In this document: one piece after another, positions 1 to 11,326 of the stretch
Numbering within the stretch: position 1 is the stretch's first letter
Layout of the letters: the number at the start of each line of letters is the position of its first letter
Source of the DNA: Diphasiastrum complanatum
Taxonomy: Eukaryota; Streptophyta; Lycopodiopsida; Lycopodiales; Lycopodiaceae
Direction: 5' to 3'
Assembly (NCBI GenBank): GCA_029204225.1
Contig: CM055106.1
Location: 40,750,368 to 40,814,367, forward strand
DNA: 64,000 nt
The notes under the pieces: model-generated
Told to the model about the DNA's origin: nothing
Seen by the model: the letters and a program-made list of their open reading frames with translations, nothing else
Database searches by the model: none
Translations under genes and position numbers: made by a program

Positions 1-73
1 GGAAGACTAAGACAGTTCCATGGGATACGTGGTCACCATCCACATCACCTACTGCTAGGAAGAAGCTACCTAG

Positions 74-694
74 GTGGTATTGGGAAACAATCAAAGAAGG
101 TCAAATGATGGAAAAGGAGAGAGTAGTGAACAGGGTGTCAGAAGATCTCTTAGGTCTCATGAGAGACAAGAGACTAACTTTGCTGTTATGTCCACTATTC
201 TGAATGCAAATGAGCCACAATTCTTTCACGAAGCCGTGAAGGAAAAGGTATGGCAACATGTTATGCAGGAGGAGTATGACTCCATTGTCAAGAATGACAC
301 ATGGGAGCTCACTACATTGCCAGAAGGGAAGCAACCAATAGGTTGCAAGTGGGTCTATAAGACCAAGTTTCATGCCAATGGAACAGTGGACAAGTACAAG
401 GCAAGGTTGGTGGCGAAAGGCTATGCCCAGCAGGAGGGGCTAGACTATGATGAGACATTCGCACCTGTTGCTAAGATGACATCTATCAGGACCGTTTTGG
501 CCATAGCCTCATATTTTGATTGGGATGTCCATCAAATGGATGTCAAGAGTGCCTTTCTTAATGGGCACCTACAGGAGGAGGTTTACATGGAACAACCGCA
601 GGGGTTTGAGATAACAGGCAAGGCGAATCTGGTTTGTAGGCTTAGGAAAGCCTTGTATGGGCTCAAACAGGCACCAAGGGCTTGGTATAGCTGA
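74..694 (+). pseudogene. Copia reverse transcriptase, N-terminal half (relic)
   Basis: About 206 codons encode the start of a Copia reverse transcriptase (RVT_2 type). The typical ordered motifs are all present: the pre-RT block ending NDTWEL, then PIGCKWVYKTKF, YKARLVAKGYAQ, DYDETFAPVAKMTSIR, DVHQMDVKSAFLNG, EEVYMEQPQGFE and LYGLKQAPRAWY. In a live element this domain copies the RNA genome to DNA in the virus-like particle. Here it is only a fossil: the rest of the palm, including the YVDD box, is in the following stretch but not in one reading frame. Neighbours are the RNase H relic at 974-1459 and the LTR at 1527. Confidence 0.85.
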
Positions 695-973
695 ATTGAC
701 GAGTACTTTGCAAGGCAAGAGTTTGAGAAGAGTAAGTCTGATTGCAATCTTTATGTCTTCAGGGAAGGAGAAGACTTTGTGGTTGTTGTGCTCTATGTGG
801 ATGATCTACTCATCACGGGAAGCAATAAGAAGCTTATTGCTTGTGTTAAGAAAAAACTTTCTAGTGAGTTTGAGATGAAAGATTTGGGTTTGCTACACTA
901 TTGCCTAGGAGTTGAGGTTTAGAAAGGGAAGCGTTGTTTTTTTATCTCACAGGCAAAGTATGCACAGAAATTA

Positions 974-1459
974 TTGAAGAGGTTTAACATGCGAGAAAGC
1001 AAACCAATCATCACACCCATGGATGCAAGCAACAAGCCATCAAAAAACGATGGTCCAACATTTGCAGATGAGACGCTCTATCGTCAATTGGTGGGCAGCC
1101 TGATTTACCTTACTACCACCAGGCCAAATATTGCTTATGCGGTTGGGATCGCAAGTCAATTCATGAGTAAGCCTATCGAAGCACATTGGAAGGCAGCCAA
1201 GCGGATCCTACGATATGTGAGAGGGACAATGACTTATGGGATTGGATACACAGATGACGGGGACCTTCAATTGGAGGGTTATTCAGATTCTGATTGGGTA
1301 GGTGATAGAGACGATCGGAGATCGACGACAAACTATTGTTTTAGCCTAGGTTCAGGGGCTATATCATGGTGTAGCAAGAAGCAACCTACTATTGCTCTAT
1401 CATCTACCGAAGTTGAGTACAGGATGAGGTTCGCTTGTGAAGCCATTGTTGGAATGTAA
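974..1459 (+). pseudogene. Copia RNase H domain (relic)
   Basis: This reading frame holds the C-terminal end of Copia pol. YRQLVGSLIYLTTTRPNIAY is the connection segment between RT and RNase H, followed by HWKAAKRILRYVRGT, LEGYSDSDWVGD (the RNase H core aspartates), SWCSKKQPTIALSSTEVEY and the last RNase H helix. RNase H removes the RNA strand during reverse transcription. The domain is slightly shorter than usual because the element is cut shortly after. It belongs to the same relic as 74-694. Confidence 0.85.
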
Positions 1460-1526
1460 ATGGAATTGCTTACATTACCATAGGTTACTTTGACCGAAAA
1501 GGTCAAGAGTTGTGTAACCATGGTCA

Positions 1527-1919
1527 TGTTATATTAGGCCTACTAAACTTAGAGTTAGCTAAGTTAGTATGAAATTAACTTGGTAGGGACTCATGGGTCC
1601 ACTAGGCCTAATTGTGACATTAAGTATCCCAACTTGACATATTGGAGGTACCTTATTCTTTCTATGTAACTTATAGAAAGTTGGATAGTCAATAGTCAAG
1701 TAGTTGGATAGCCAATAGTCATGAAGTTAGATAGTCATCTTGGGCTATATATATGTATGCATCCCATTTGTATGATACACTTTTGTAAGCACTATTGACT
1801 ATTCTCCTTGGCTGTCCACGAGTACAAGAGGGTTTCTAGCCATCTCTTTCTTTCTTTTGAGAATGCTTTGTGTGATTGAATAGTTAAGATCCTGGATCCT
1901 TAGGCTTCTATTTCTTACA
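1527..1919 (+). repeat. Copia 5' LTR
   Basis: Begins TGTTATATTAGG and ends CTTACA directly before a TGGTATCAGAGCC primer binding site at 1920-1932. About 393 bp, a normal size for a plant Copia LTR. A TATA-like run (GCTATATATATG) at about 1745 and short direct repeats around TAGTCAATAGTCA (1685-1730) lie in the presumed U3. No matching 3' LTR was found in the window, so the left end rests on the TG rule only. Confidence 0.6.
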
Positions 1920-1932
1920 TGGTATCAGAGCC
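1920..1932 (+). other. Primer binding site (initiator tRNA-Met)
   Basis: TGGTATCAGAGCC follows the CA end of the LTR with no spacer. This sequence is complementary to the 3' end of plant initiator tRNA-Met and primes minus-strand DNA synthesis in Copia elements. Confidence 0.85.
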
Positions 1933-2522
1933 TTTAGGTGATCAGATTGCTTGCAGGAGGACGCCCAATAGGAAGCTTAATTCTTCCCCTTTTAGTAGCA
2001 GAAAATCATCAAGCTACTGATTTTTGCAGGAGAAGAATCTGTTCATCTTCTTATAACTTCTTTGCTGGAAATTGCAGGGCACCTTCACCTATTTGAGAGC
2101 TAGCAGTAGGTTGCCCATGCTCAAACCAATCGCATGTGATCTTGACTCAATTACATGTTGAAAATTTCAGATTTACTTCTTAAATGAAGATACATGTGTT
2201 TTACACACATTTCTTGCTGAAGTTTCCCTGTTGGTGAGCTTGGAGTAGGGCGCTACCATCAGCTCTATATGCACATAGTGTGCACACCTTTTAGCCACAA
2301 ATTTCTGGTTTTGGTTTAGGCTTCATTTGAAGTTTACCTATTTGTGAGCATTTTGTTTTTTGTGCAGAGATCAGCCACCTATTTCATTACTTGTTGAGCA
2401 AATTGCATTTGGAGTATTGCAATCTATTGTGCTCATAATTTCAGCTTTGAGATTGCTGCCCTTTGAGTAGATTTTGACGTGGAAAGTCTATTTCCTATCT
2501 ACTACAAGCTGATTTTTCTGTT

Positions 2523-2876
2523 ATGGCTAAAGAATCAGAGTCTATTGGTTCTTTATTTAATGAAGATAGACTGGATGGCACAAACTATTCCTTGTGGTGC
2601 TACATGATAAAGAACCTTCTAATTGCTAAAGGTTTGTGGGAAGTAGTTCATGGTGACGAAGAGAGGCCGCCTACCTTGGCACCTATTACACCATCTAGAA
2701 CAACTACTTCTTCATCTAGGGAGGTGTCTTCCGATGAGCAAAAGAAGTGGGATAGACGAGATGCACAAGCACATTCCGTCATTGCATTATCAGTGAAGAG
2801 ATCTATCCTTCCCATATTAGATCATGCAAGACTTCCAAAAGTGCTTGGGAGACTCTTGCCAAGATGTTTCAAGTAA
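2523..2876 (+). pseudogene. Copia Gag, N-terminal part (relic)
   Basis: The frame starts MAKESESIGSLFNEDRLDG and contains NYSLWCYMIKNLLIAKGLW, the signature start of Copia Gag (DUF4219/UBN2 type: LxGxNYxxWxxxMxxxL). The ATG lies about 600 bp after the PBS, a usual leader length. Gag would form the virus-like particle. The remainder of this Gag continues in the following sequence but not as one open frame. Fossil part of the element at 1527-11166. Confidence 0.8.
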
Positions 2877-3070
2877 AGAATGCGACAAAAGTGGTATATC
2901 TTCGAAATCAACTTTCTATCTTGAAGATGCAAGAAGGTGATTTGCTTACAAACCACTTGACGAAGATCAAGGATCTTCGAGAGGAGCTTCTTAGTATTCA
3001 TGAGGTGATTTAGAACTCACAATTTGTATCTATTACTCTCAACTCTCTTCCTGATTCTTACCTTCCATTT

Positions 3071-3985
3071 GTGTCATCATTGAGCATTTCTCTTAGGGGA
3101 CAACAAATCTCCTTCGACGAACTTGTTGGCTTACTTCTTCAAGAAGAGCAAACAAGGATCAACTTTGGTGAACAAGAAGATCAAGCTTTCTTTGCAAAAG
3201 GCAAAGGCAAAGGCAAAGGCAAGTGGAAAGGGAAGCCTTCTTTCAAAACTTCCAAAGATGATCAAAAATCTAAGGAAGCTCAGGATCAAGGCTCCAAGAA
3301 GAAGGGTAAGTGCCACTATTGCAAAAAGTTTGGGCATCACATCAAAGAATGTAGGAAGAGGCTTGCAAAGGAAAAAGAGAAAGGTAACGATACAAGTACC
3401 GCAATCATTACTTTGGAACAACAATTTGGAAAGGAGGATAATCTTTTCAATAATGATTATGCTTTTGTCACTAATAATCTCATCTGTCCTCAAGACGAGA
3501 TTTCTGCCACTTCAAATCTTGCTAGTTTTTCAGCAGAAAACAACTCATCTTCAGCTTTACAAGTTGCTGTTTTTTCATCTATTGATTGGGTGATTGATAG
3601 CGGTGCCACACGCCATATGACTTATCACAAAGAAGTCCTCACAAAGCTTGTAAAAGTGCATGATGGAAGCAAAGTTCAAGGTGTTGATAACACCTCTTAT
3701 CCTATCAAAGGTATTGGAGTGATCCCCATTATCTTACCCAATGGTGAGGAGAAGTACATTCGTAATGTACTTTATGTTCCAAAAATAAAAAGGAATCTCA
3801 TTTCGGTGTCTACAATTATGAACCAAGGATTGGTTGTGGAATTCAAAGAAGACAAATGTCTTATCAAAGACCCACAGAGATCTCTTATGATCATTGCTCG
3901 GGGAACATTACGTGGTGGATTGTTCCTTATGGATACCTACGAGCGAAGAGCTTCATCATCTTTTTGTCTTGTTGCATCAAGTTAA
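3071..3985 (+). pseudogene. Copia Gag C-terminus, zinc knuckle and aspartic protease (relic)
   Basis: About 304 codons. A lysine-rich stretch (KGKGKGKGKWKGK) leads into one CCHC zinc knuckle, CHYCKKFGHHIKEC, then the protease active site WVIDSGATRHMT, and the pre-integrase part with IRNVLYVPKIKRNLISVSTI. This is the standard Copia order Gag-knuckle-PR. The knuckle packages RNA and the protease cuts the polyprotein. The integrase frame follows at 3992. Confidence 0.85.
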
Positions 3986-3991
3986 CATTCT

Positions 3992-4455
3992 TTGGAGTTG
4001 GCTGAATTATGGCATGCTAGGTTTGGACATCTCAACTTTACTAGCTTGAAGATGTTGAAGAGATTCAATATGGTTGAAGACATTCCTAATATTGAGCATC
4101 CCGAAGGACATGTATGTGGAGGATGCATACTTGGAAAATTTCAAAGGCAAGCTTTTCCAATTGATGGAACTATTCGAGTTGATGGCAAATTTGATTTGGT
4201 TCATAGTGATGTATGTGGTCCAATGAGGACCGAATCCATTGGAAGGTGTAAGTACTTTGTTACTTTTATTGATGACCTTTCAAGATTTACATGGATTTAT
4301 CCTATGAAAGCAAAATTTGAAGTTTTTCAACACTTTAAGGATTTTCTAGCAATGATAGAAAACCAGTTTGGGCACTCTTTGAAGATCTTACGTACCGACC
4401 GAGGAGGGGAATATATAAAGAATACGTTCGGTACTTATCTTCAAAGCAAAGGTAT
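3992..4455 (+). pseudogene. Copia integrase, first part, up to the Gypsy insertion
   Basis: Encodes the GAG_pre-integrase domain (LWHARFGHLN...CGGCILGKFQRQAF, the HHCC zinc-binding module) and the start of the rve core (DLVHSDVCGPM, VTFIDDLSRFTWIYPM, LRTDRGGEY). The integrase catalytic core is interrupted at base 4455 by the nested Gypsy element. The matching remainder of the core begins at 10644 on the far side of that element. Confidence 0.85.
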
Positions 4456-4813
4456 TGTTACGAGCTCGTAACCAGTGCCGAACCCTAGGGAACACAGATA
4501 GGTCAGATACCACAGTCAGGGTCGTGTCCATTGTACATGACCAACAGGGCAAGACAGTGTGAGTAGTGTGCCCCAGCACGGTCCATAGCCATGGCGGGCC
4601 TAACACAGCCTAGGGACCCTGTCAGCAGGATAGGGCCCCCAGTTGGGTCCCGACGTGCAGTCGACCACGTCAGTGCCACGTGGCCGACACTTGGCAGTTG
4701 CATGCTACCAGTCCTCACACTGGGCTAGGAGGGGCTTACTCTTTATCAGGGAGTAGGCAAGGTTGGGTGGATCAGTTAGTGTTTGCCCTACTGTGGTGTT
4801 AGGATCTATTACA
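4456..4813 (+). repeat. Gypsy 5' LTR
   Basis: Starts TGTTACGAGCTCGTAACC, which contains a near-perfect short palindrome, and ends GGATCTATTACA. Same length (358 bp) and nearly identical in sequence to the 3' LTR at 10281-10638. GC-rich for this window, with no strong TATA box. The target duplication GGTAT lies immediately to the left. Confidence 0.95.
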
Positions 4814-4814
4814 C

Positions 4815-4827
4815 TGGTATCAGAGCC
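4815..4827 (+). other. Primer binding site (initiator tRNA-Met)
   Basis: TGGTATCAGAGCC lies one base inside the 5' LTR end. Chromoviruses of plants commonly use initiator tRNA-Met. It fits the LTR end at 4813. Confidence 0.9.
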
Positions 4828-5490
4828 ATCTCCTTCTATGGGAGCTCAGTTTCAGCAGGGGAGAAATCCATCAGAGTGCATAGCAACTATGGTTAATATG
4901 CAAAGATAGATAGAGCAGGGTCAGCGCTGGAGAACCAGCTATCTATGGTGGAAATCTCCGTAGGATTACTTGTTTTTACAGTAAAATTTGGATCAGCTTT
5001 CTAGGCCAGGTCCAGCGCTGCCAATCAGGGTTTAAACTTCGATTTTGGAGTGGAAATTCCGGATTCTGGAGCGTTTTCAAGTCAGGAAGTTTGATGCAGA
5101 CCAGCGCTGTCAGAGCAGCCTCCTTCCTTGAGTTTTGAGTGGAAATCAGTGACAAATTGAGCAAGATTTGAAGCGGATTTCTACAGCAGACCAGCGACCT
5201 ACCAGCTGAGGTCAAATCAGAGATTCAAGCGGATTTTTGAGTCTAAATGTGGACAAATTGAGATGCTGTCAGACCAGCGAGGGGGGATAGCAAAAGTTTC
5301 AGATCTTGTTGCACATTTTCCAACCTCAAATCAGATTGAGAAAGAAGCTGAGAAGGGCTTTTCTGTATTCTCTCTGTGGAAGTACAGTTCTCAGAAAGAG
5401 CTAAGTTTCCTTTCCCTTGTACAGTTGTAAATTAGTCTTTTAGACTTTTTTTCCTTCAGAAGTTAAGGTAGCTCTCTTTCAGTTCCGAAG

Positions 5491-8400
5491 ATGACCACTC
5501 CTCAGGGACCTGATCAACCCCCGGAGAGAGGCTTCGACGAACTTGAAACAGAAGCCTTGGCTTATAGAAAAGGGAAGGAACCCATGGAAGTAGAAGAACA
5601 GGAACAGTTCGCCGAAGAACTCGACGAACTGGTTACCAAGGAGCAGTTCCTCCAATTGGTAACAGAAGTGGATGAACTGAAGTTGGCATTAGCCAATTTC
5701 AAGTCCAGTGTGGACGACTCGTTCGCTGAACTCAAAAACTTGATTTTGAGCTCCGCGAAAGGAAGCCTTCCCTCCACTTCTCAGTTATCCCCTTCTCCAC
5801 TTCCATCAGTTTCGGGTGAGACTTTACGGTCTCACCCCAGTGTTTTTAAAGATTTAAAGCCTCCTACTTTTAATGGGGAAGAGAAGGATAGAAATGCAGA
5901 TATTCTACAAACCTTCCTCAGCAAATGGAAGAACATTCATGCTCTTAAACAGACCCCTGACCATTTGCAAGCAATTGAGGCCAGTCTTTCTTTAGGGCCT
6001 ATGGCCTATAAGTGGTGGTTAAATCTCCAGGAGACTGGGCAGACTCCCCGGTCATGGAAAGCTTTTGAAGAAGCTTTCCTAAGAGAATTTCTACCAGAGA
6101 ATGAACTTGATAGAGCCTGGGAAAGAACAGTAATGGATAAATCCCTCATCCAATATATCTCGCAGTATCGAGAAGCAATTTTAAAGATTAAAAATATGGA
6201 TGACTATCAGAAAATCAGGGGATTTGTCCGTGGCCTCAAAGATGAATATAAAGTAGAGGTCCAGAGAAACTCGCCTACTACCCTTGAGCAAGCTCTCAGA
6301 TATGCTCAAATCTATGATGATTCAGTGGGTAGGAAAAGAGCGAGACAACAACCACTTTCTGAGCAGCTTCCTCAGAAAGACTTTCAATTTAAAAAGAAAT
6401 TTTTAAAAAGAAAGAAAGAAGATAAATTTAAAGGTGAAGCTCCTCAGAAACGCCCTTCACTCATACAGCCCTTAAAACCAGATGATTTTGAGAAAGCCAA
6501 ACAAGAACGTTTGTGCTTTGTGTGTATGGGCAAGGGACACACAGTTAGACAGTGTCCCAAGGGGCCTTTCACTAAAAAAGATAAAAAAGATAAAAAACAA
6601 GTTCATCTTGTTCAGACTGTATGTTTCCCCAGTGACTCGGCAGCTTCCGAGATCAAAGTGTATCATGAAGATCATGAACACTGTTGCCAGCTGACCTCTG
6701 CAATGCTAGCGAGACCCTTCAGCTTTGGGCCGCATGACCTAGTACGTATGCATGGGAAAGTTGATAACCAGTCAGTAAGAGTCATGGTTGATGATGGGGC
6801 AACCCATAATTTCATCAACCACACCGTGGTTAAAAAGCTTAAACTACCAGAGGTACCTAGTCAGCATAGGTACATAGTTTCATTAGCTAAGGGTGAAGAT
6901 AAAAAAATATGGGAAACTATGGTAAGTAAGTTAAATCTTGGTATTCAGGGGTACCAAGATGAAATAAACTTTCAGATAATGCACCTGGATCGAACAGACA
7001 TTGTTCTCGGGAGAGATTGGCTCTACAGTTTAGGACCTTCCCTCCACAGAAACTATCAGGAGAACACCCTCAGCTTTCAGCATAAAGGCCGAGAGATCCA
7101 GTTGCATGGGGAGCATGATGTTCCCAACAGCCCTATGGTTTGCAGTTCAGAGCTCTGTCAGCTAATCGGAGACGAAGACCATCAGGTATTCTTATGTGAC
7201 TTTCAGTTTATTCCTGAAGTTTCTATTTCCAGTTCTATTCAACAGAAAATCAGTAAATTAGAAACTTTATTGTCTAAATTTAAAGAAGTTTTTCCTGAAG
7301 ATTTGCCACATGGTTTACCACCTAGCAGAGAGGTAGATCATGTAATAAACCTAGTACCAGGTACAACACCTGTTTCTAAACCTTCGTATCGGGTCAGCCG
7401 AACAGAGGATGAAGAAATAACTAGGCAGTTAACAGACTATCTTGGGAAAGGCCAAATTCAGACCAGTAGTTCACCATGGGCCTCACCAGTCCTATTGGTG
7501 AAAAAGAAGGAGGGGTCTATGTGTCTTTGCGTAGATTACAGAGCCCTCAATAAAGTCACAATTAAGAATAAATACCCTATGCCTCGGGCAGACGAGTTGT
7601 TTGATCAACTCGACGGGGCTAAGTTTTTCAGCAAAATAGACCTCAGATCGGGATATCATCAAGTCCGTATAAAATTGGAAGATGTCTCGAAAATAGCTTT
7701 TAGGACTCGTCACGGTCATTATGAGTTTAAGGTGATGCCATTTGGGCTCACAAATGCTCCAGCTACCTTTATGACCTTGATGAACAGTGTCCTCAGACCA
7801 TACTTGGGTAAGTTTGTAGTCGTATTTTTAGATGACATCCTCGTCTACAGCAAAACGAGGAAGGAGCATCTAAAACACCTCAGAAAGGTGTTTCGACTGC
7901 TCAGAAAGCATAAGCTTTATGCTAAACAATCCAAGTGTGAATTCTTCGTTGAAGAAGTAGCATATTTGGGTCACATTATCTCTTCAGATGGGATTAAGAT
8001 GGACCCAAATAAGGTTAAAGCCATACTCAGTTGGCTGAGACCTCAGAATATTTTGGAACTTCAAATCTTTCTTGGTCTGGCGGGATATTACAGACGATTT
8101 GTCAAGGAATATGCTCAGATAGCAGTCCCTATGACAAATCTTCTTAAGGGGAAGGGAAAGGAGTTCATGTGGGAGTCAGCACAACAGGAGAGCTTTGATG
8201 CTCTCAAAACAGCCTTAGCTACAGCACCAGTCTTAAAAGTCGTCGACCCCAATCAGCCATTTGTGGTCGAAACAGATGCTAGCGACTTTGCAGTAGGCGC
8301 TGTGCTAACTCAGGGTGGACGACCAGTTGCGTTCGAGAGTAAAAAACTCGAGCCAGCTCAGACTAGGTACAGTGCCTATGAAAAGGAACTCTTTTCTATA

Positions 8401-10269
8401 GTCCATGCCCTTAAGACTTGGAGGCATTATTTGTATGGTGCCAACTTTGAGGTCCTGACAGACCATGAGAGTCTCAGATACCTTTGCAATCAACCTGAGC
8501 TTAGAGGTCGGAAAGCTCGTTGGGCAGAGTTGATGCAAGAGTTTGACATGTCTATCAGATATAGGCGTGGAAAATTCAATACAGTAGCAGATGCCCTTAG
8601 CAGAATGCCTATGATAAACGAGCTGAGTTTTACTCAGATTCGTAATGAGTTACTCGAGTCCTTGAGAGGGAAATGCCAGCATGATGCATTCTTCTCTATT
8701 ATCTGGAACTCGGTCCAGAACAGACAGTTACAGACTCCAGAACCAGTTCCCGGGGCTGGTGCCAGTTCATCCAAGAATACGGCAGCTTCCGTTGAGGATG
8801 ATGATGAGTCCGAGTATACGTCGTCAGATGACGTTGAGGATTCTGAGCCTGTATTACCCAAGCAAACCCCTGTGGTTGAGGGTCAATTGACTCAAGGATT
8901 CAAATGGAAACAGTATTCCATTCAGGATGAGTACTTGCTCTATAGAGATAGAGTATGTGTCCCCAATTCAGAGGATTATAGGCAGCAAGTCCTATATGAA
9001 TGTCATGACAATCCTAGCGCGGGACACCCAGGCATACAGAAGACCTATGAGCTTCTTCGTAGGCAATTTTTCTGGCCCAGTATGAAAAAGGACGTCCACC
9101 AGTATGTAACCAGTTGCCAGAAATGTCAAGTAAATAAAGCAGAGCGTTTAAAGGCAGGAGGGTTGTTGCATCCCTTAGAAATACCAACTGGTAAATGGGA
9201 GAGTATCTCCATGGATTTTATAGTAGGCCTGCCTAAAACCCAAAAGGGTAATGACGCTATATGGGTCACAGTTGACCGTCTGACCAAAATGGCTCATTTT
9301 ATTCCGACCAAAACAACCGTTAGAGCTCCAGAGTTAGCGAGGTTGTTTGTAGACGGGCTATTTAAATTGTACGGTCTACCTTCCGGCATAGTCAGCGACC
9401 GGGACAGTAAGTTTACTGGAAATTTTTGGAGGGCAGTATTCCATCATCTCCATACTAAACTTAATATGAGTACCACCGACCATCCACAGACGGACGGTCA
9501 AACAGAAAGGGTAAATCAAGTGCTGGAGGATATGCTTCGTGCATACGTCAGCAAGAGGCAGACTAATTGGGAGGAGTATCTCTCGATATTAGAGTTTGCT
9601 TACAACAGTACCAAACATTCAGCTACGGGATACAGCCCATTTATGCTGATGTACGGTTTTCAGCCACGCTCACCCACAGCTGTAGGGTTTAAACAAGAAA
9701 AAGTTGAAGCAGCTAGAAACTTTTTAGAAGACCTAAACCAGATGATAGAACATGCTAAGCGTAGCATTAGACAATCCCAGGATCGAGCCAGGCATTATGC
9801 AGATCCACACAGACGGGATGTGCAGTTCTCCACTGGTGAGAAAGTCTACTTGAGAGTCCCAGTTGACTCTAAAACCCTCAAATCAGGAGTGTGTGCTAAG
9901 TTGTCTCCAAGGTATTGTGGTCCCTTTACCATCAGTAGGAGACTAGGCGAGGTCACCTATGAACTAGAACTCCCACACAGCAGTAAGGTTTTTCCAGTCT
10001 TTCATGTAAGTCAGTTACGAAAAGCCTTAACCAGATCAGATAATCTGGTAGGGGACAGTGTTCTAGTTCTCCCATTGGATCCTCAACAACCTCCACATGA
10101 ACCAGAGGAGATTCTTGATAGTAGAGAGACGCAGACTCGTCATACTCTATACCGAGAATATCTGGTTAAGTGGAATGATCAGCCTGTTGAGAATGCCACT
10201 TGGGAAAGAGGCAGCGTCCTTCGCAAGATTTTTCCAGACTTTGTCTTAGAGGACCAAGACGGTTCTTAA
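5491..10269 (+). CDS. Gag-Pol polyprotein of chromodomain Gypsy element
   Basis: A single open frame of 1592 codons, the usual size for one-frame plant chromoviruses. Order by residue: acidic N-terminus; retrotransposon Gag about 130-300 ([14 protein letters not shown]); zinc knuckle about 341-354 ([14 protein letters not shown]); aspartic protease about 431 ([12 protein letters not shown]); reverse transcriptase about 620-860 ([41 protein letters not shown]); RNase H from about 925 ([17 protein letters not shown]); integrase zinc module about 1178-1213 (H...H...CQKCQ); integrase core with D at about 1240 and 1303 and E near 1337 ([12 protein letters not shown]); chromodomain-like end about 1540-1590 (YLVKWNDQP...ATWE). 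The ATG at 5491 is the first in frame after a leader of about 660 bp. The chromodomain is known in this family to guide integration to chromatin marks. Confidence 0.95.
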   Translation: MTTPQGPDQPPERGFDELETEALAYRKGKEPMEVEEQEQFAEELDELVTKEQFLQLVTEVDELKLALANFKSSVDDSFAELKNLILSSAKGSLPSTSQLSPSPLPSVSGETLRSHPSVFKDLKPPTFNGEEKDRNADILQTFLSKWKNIHALKQTPDHLQAIEASLSLGPMAYKWWLNLQETGQTPRSWKAFEEAFLREFLPENELDRAWERTVMDKSLIQYISQYREAILKIKNMDDYQKIRGFVRGLKDEYKVEVQRNSPTTLEQALRYAQIYDDSVGRKRARQQPLSEQLPQKDFQFKKKFLKRKKEDKFKGEAPQKRPSLIQPLKPDDFEKAKQERLCFVCMGKGHTVRQCPKGPFTKKDKKDKKQVHLVQTVCFPSDSAASEIKVYHEDHEHCCQLTSAMLARPFSFGPHDLVRMHGKVDNQSVRVMVDDGATHNFINHTVVKKLKLPEVPSQHRYIVSLAKGEDKKIWETMVSKLNLGIQGYQDEINFQIMHLDRTDIVLGRDWLYSLGPSLHRNYQENTLSFQHKGREIQLHGEHDVPNSPMVCSSELCQLIGDEDHQVFLCDFQFIPEVSISSSIQQKISKLETLLSKFKEVFPEDLPHGLPPSREVDHVINLVPGTTPVSKPSYRVSRTEDEEITRQLTDYLGKGQIQTSSSPWASPVLLVKKKEGSMCLCVDYRALNKVTIKNKYPMPRADELFDQLDGAKFFSKIDLRSGYHQVRIKLEDVSKIAFRTRHGHYEFKVMPFGLTNAPATFMTLMNSVLRPYLGKFVVVFLDDILVYSKTRKEHLKHLRKVFRLLRKHKLYAKQSKCEFFVEEVAYLGHIISSDGIKMDPNKVKAILSWLRPQNILELQIFLGLAGYYRRFVKEYAQIAVPMTNLLKGKGKEFMWESAQQESFDALKTALATAPVLKVVDPNQPFVVETDASDFAVGAVLTQGGRPVAFESKKLEPAQTRYSAYEKELFSIVHALKTWRHYLYGANFEVLTDHESLRYLCNQPELRGRKARWAELMQEFDMSIRYRRGKFNTVADALSRMPMINELSFTQIRNELLESLRGKCQHDAFFSIIWNSVQNRQLQTPEPVPGAGASSSKNTAASVEDDDESEYTSSDDVEDSEPVLPKQTPVVEGQLTQGFKWKQYSIQDEYLLYRDRVCVPNSEDYRQQVLYECHDNPSAGHPGIQKTYELLRRQFFWPSMKKDVHQYVTSCQKCQVNKAERLKAGGLLHPLEIPTGKWESISMDFIVGLPKTQKGNDAIWVTVDRLTKMAHFIPTKTTVRAPELARLFVDGLFKLYGLPSGIVSDRDSKFTGNFWRAVFHHLHTKLNMSTTDHPQTDGQTERVNQVLEDMLRAYVSKRQTNWEEYLSILEFAYNSTKHSATGYSPFMLMYGFQPRSPTAVGFKQEKVEAARNFLEDLNQMIEHAKRSIRQSQDRARHYADPHRRDVQFSTGEKVYLRVPVDSKTLKSGVCAKLSPRYCGPFTISRRLGEVTYELELPHSSKVFPVFHVSQLRKALTRSDNLVGDSVLVLPLDPQQPPHEPEEILDSRETQTRHTLYREYLVKWNDQPVENATWERGSVLRKIFPDFVLEDQDGS

Positions 10270-10280
10270 GGGGAAGGGAG
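10268..10280 (+). other. Polypurine tract
   Basis: AAGGGGAAGGGAG directly precedes the TG of the 3' LTR and overlaps the stop of the polyprotein frame. This is the expected primer for plus-strand DNA synthesis in LTR elements. Confidence 0.85.
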
Positions 10281-10638
10281 TGTTACGAGCTCGTAACCAG
10301 TGCCGAACCCTAGGGAACACAGATAGGTCAGATACCACAGTCAGGGTCGTGTCCAGTGTACATGACCAACAGGGCAAGACAGTGTGAGTAGTGTGCCCCA
10401 GCACGGTCCATAGCCATGGCGGGCCTAACACAGCCTAGGGACCCTGTCAGCAGGATAGGGCCCCCAGTTGGGTCCCGACGTGCAGTCGACCACGTCAGTG
10501 CCACGTGGCCGACACTTGGCAGTTGCATGCTACCAGTCCTCACACTGGGCTAGGAGGGGCTTACTCTTTATCAGGAAGTAGGCAAGGTTGGGTGGATCAG
10601 TTAGTGTTTGCCCTACTGTGGTGTTAGGATCTATTACA
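10281..10638 (+). repeat. Gypsy 3' LTR
   Basis: A 358-bp copy of the LTR at 4456-4813, about 99.4% identical by eye. It ends CTATTACA and is followed by GGTAT (10639-10643), the right copy of the target site duplication, and then by resumed Copia integrase sequence. Confidence 0.95.
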
Positions 10639-10643
10639 GGTAT

Positions 10644-11166
10644 CCATCATCAAATGACAACCCCTTACACACCTCAACAAAATGGTGTTGCCGAAAGAAA
10701 GAATCGCACTATTATGGAGATGGCTCGATGCATGCTCAAGGCAAAGGGCCTACCTCACAAGTTTTGGGCTGAAGCAATTATAACGGCGGCTTACATTAGT
10801 AATCGATGCCCTACTAAAGCCTTGAAGGTATTAACTCCTTATGAAGTTTGGTATGGTAAGAAGCCTACTATTTCTCACTTACGCATCTTCGGTTGCACGG
10901 CTTATGCTTTCATTCTCGATAAGCTAAGAACCAAGCTTGACGACAAGGGAGTTAAATGCATATTTGTTGGCTATAGTATCGAAAGCAAGGGCTATAGGTT
11001 GTTTAATATGGATACTAATAAAATCATAGTGAGTCATGATGTTCATTTTGATGAAAAGACCTCCTATGATGTTGCGCCCACTCATGTCATGAAAGGGGAC
11101 TTCGCCCATGATGCATATCTTGAAATATTTCCAAATCTGGTTTTGCCATCTAATGAAGACACCTAG
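10644..11166 (+). pseudogene. Copia integrase, remainder after the Gypsy insertion
   Basis: Continues the Copia integrase of 3992-4455. It carries TPYTPQQNGVAERKNRTIMEMARCM (catalytic glutamate region), FWAEAIITAAYISNRCPTKAL, TPYEVWYGKKPTISHLRIFGC, KLDDKGVKCIFVGY and SHDVHFDE, the usual C-terminal integrase blocks. The frame ends at a stop after PSNEDT, where the RT linker would start, and no RT of this copy follows. Fossil. Confidence 0.85.
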
Positions 11167-11326
11167 ACTTTCCATGCATGTAAAGGAGGTGCTTGCCTCA
11201 CAAGGGATTTGGAGGACCCACGCCCTCCTCTCTCTCGCTAGCAATTCATTTCTTCTTCTAACTTTTGAGTTTGTGAGGTGCTTATGCAATTCTCCTTGTA
11301 TGTGATGTTTTTCATAGCTATGTTTC

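Larger units (their letters stand above)
1..1526 (+). mobile_element. Ty1/copia retrotransposon relic, 3' part, entering from the left edge
   Basis: The window opens inside a Copia polyprotein. The order seen is the linker before reverse transcriptase, reverse transcriptase, then RNase H, all on the plus strand. No integrase or gag is visible because they would lie left of base 1. Protein similarity to the minus-strand copy at 11327-15190 is obvious by eye (shared blocks WQHVMQE/WQHAMQE, PIGCKWVY, DYDETFAPVAKMTSIR, FLNGHLQEEVYMEQPQGFE), so both belong to one family. It is broken in a few places. The RNase H end runs into the LTR of the next element near base 1527, and no polypurine tract or own 3' LTR can be assigned with certainty. 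Confidence 0.85.
4456..10638 (+). mobile_element. Chromodomain Ty3/gypsy (chromovirus) element, whole and very young
   Basis: A 6.18-kb element with two 358-bp LTRs, an initiator-Met PBS just inside the left LTR, one uninterrupted 1592-codon gag-pol frame, a purine tract before the right LTR, and the 5-base target duplication GGTAT at 4451-4455 and 10639-10643. By eye the two LTRs differ at only about two of 358 positions (about 0.6%), so the insertion is recent on a plant time scale. It looks whole. It sits inside the integrase of an older Copia copy in the same orientation. A decayed LTR of a related family lies at about 17838-18180. Confidence 0.95.
1527..11166 (+). mobile_element. Ty1/copia element split by a nested Gypsy element
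   Basis: A Copia copy on the plus strand with a 5' LTR, PBS, leader, gag, protease and integrase. It is interrupted at 4456-10638 by a young chromodomain Gypsy element and resumes at 10639 with the rest of the integrase core. The 5-base GGTAT flanks the intruder on both sides, so the Copia copy was there first. No RT, RNase H or 3' LTR of this copy can be found after 11166, where minus-strand Copia sequence takes over. The element is broken (several breaks) and older than the Gypsy insertion. Left boundary is the best TG after the previous relic and is uncertain by some tens of bases. Confidence 0.8.

Noticed and set aside
4388-4718. Minus-strand frames repeated identically at 10246-10543
   Set aside because: They are duplicated only because they lie in the two LTRs of the Gypsy element.
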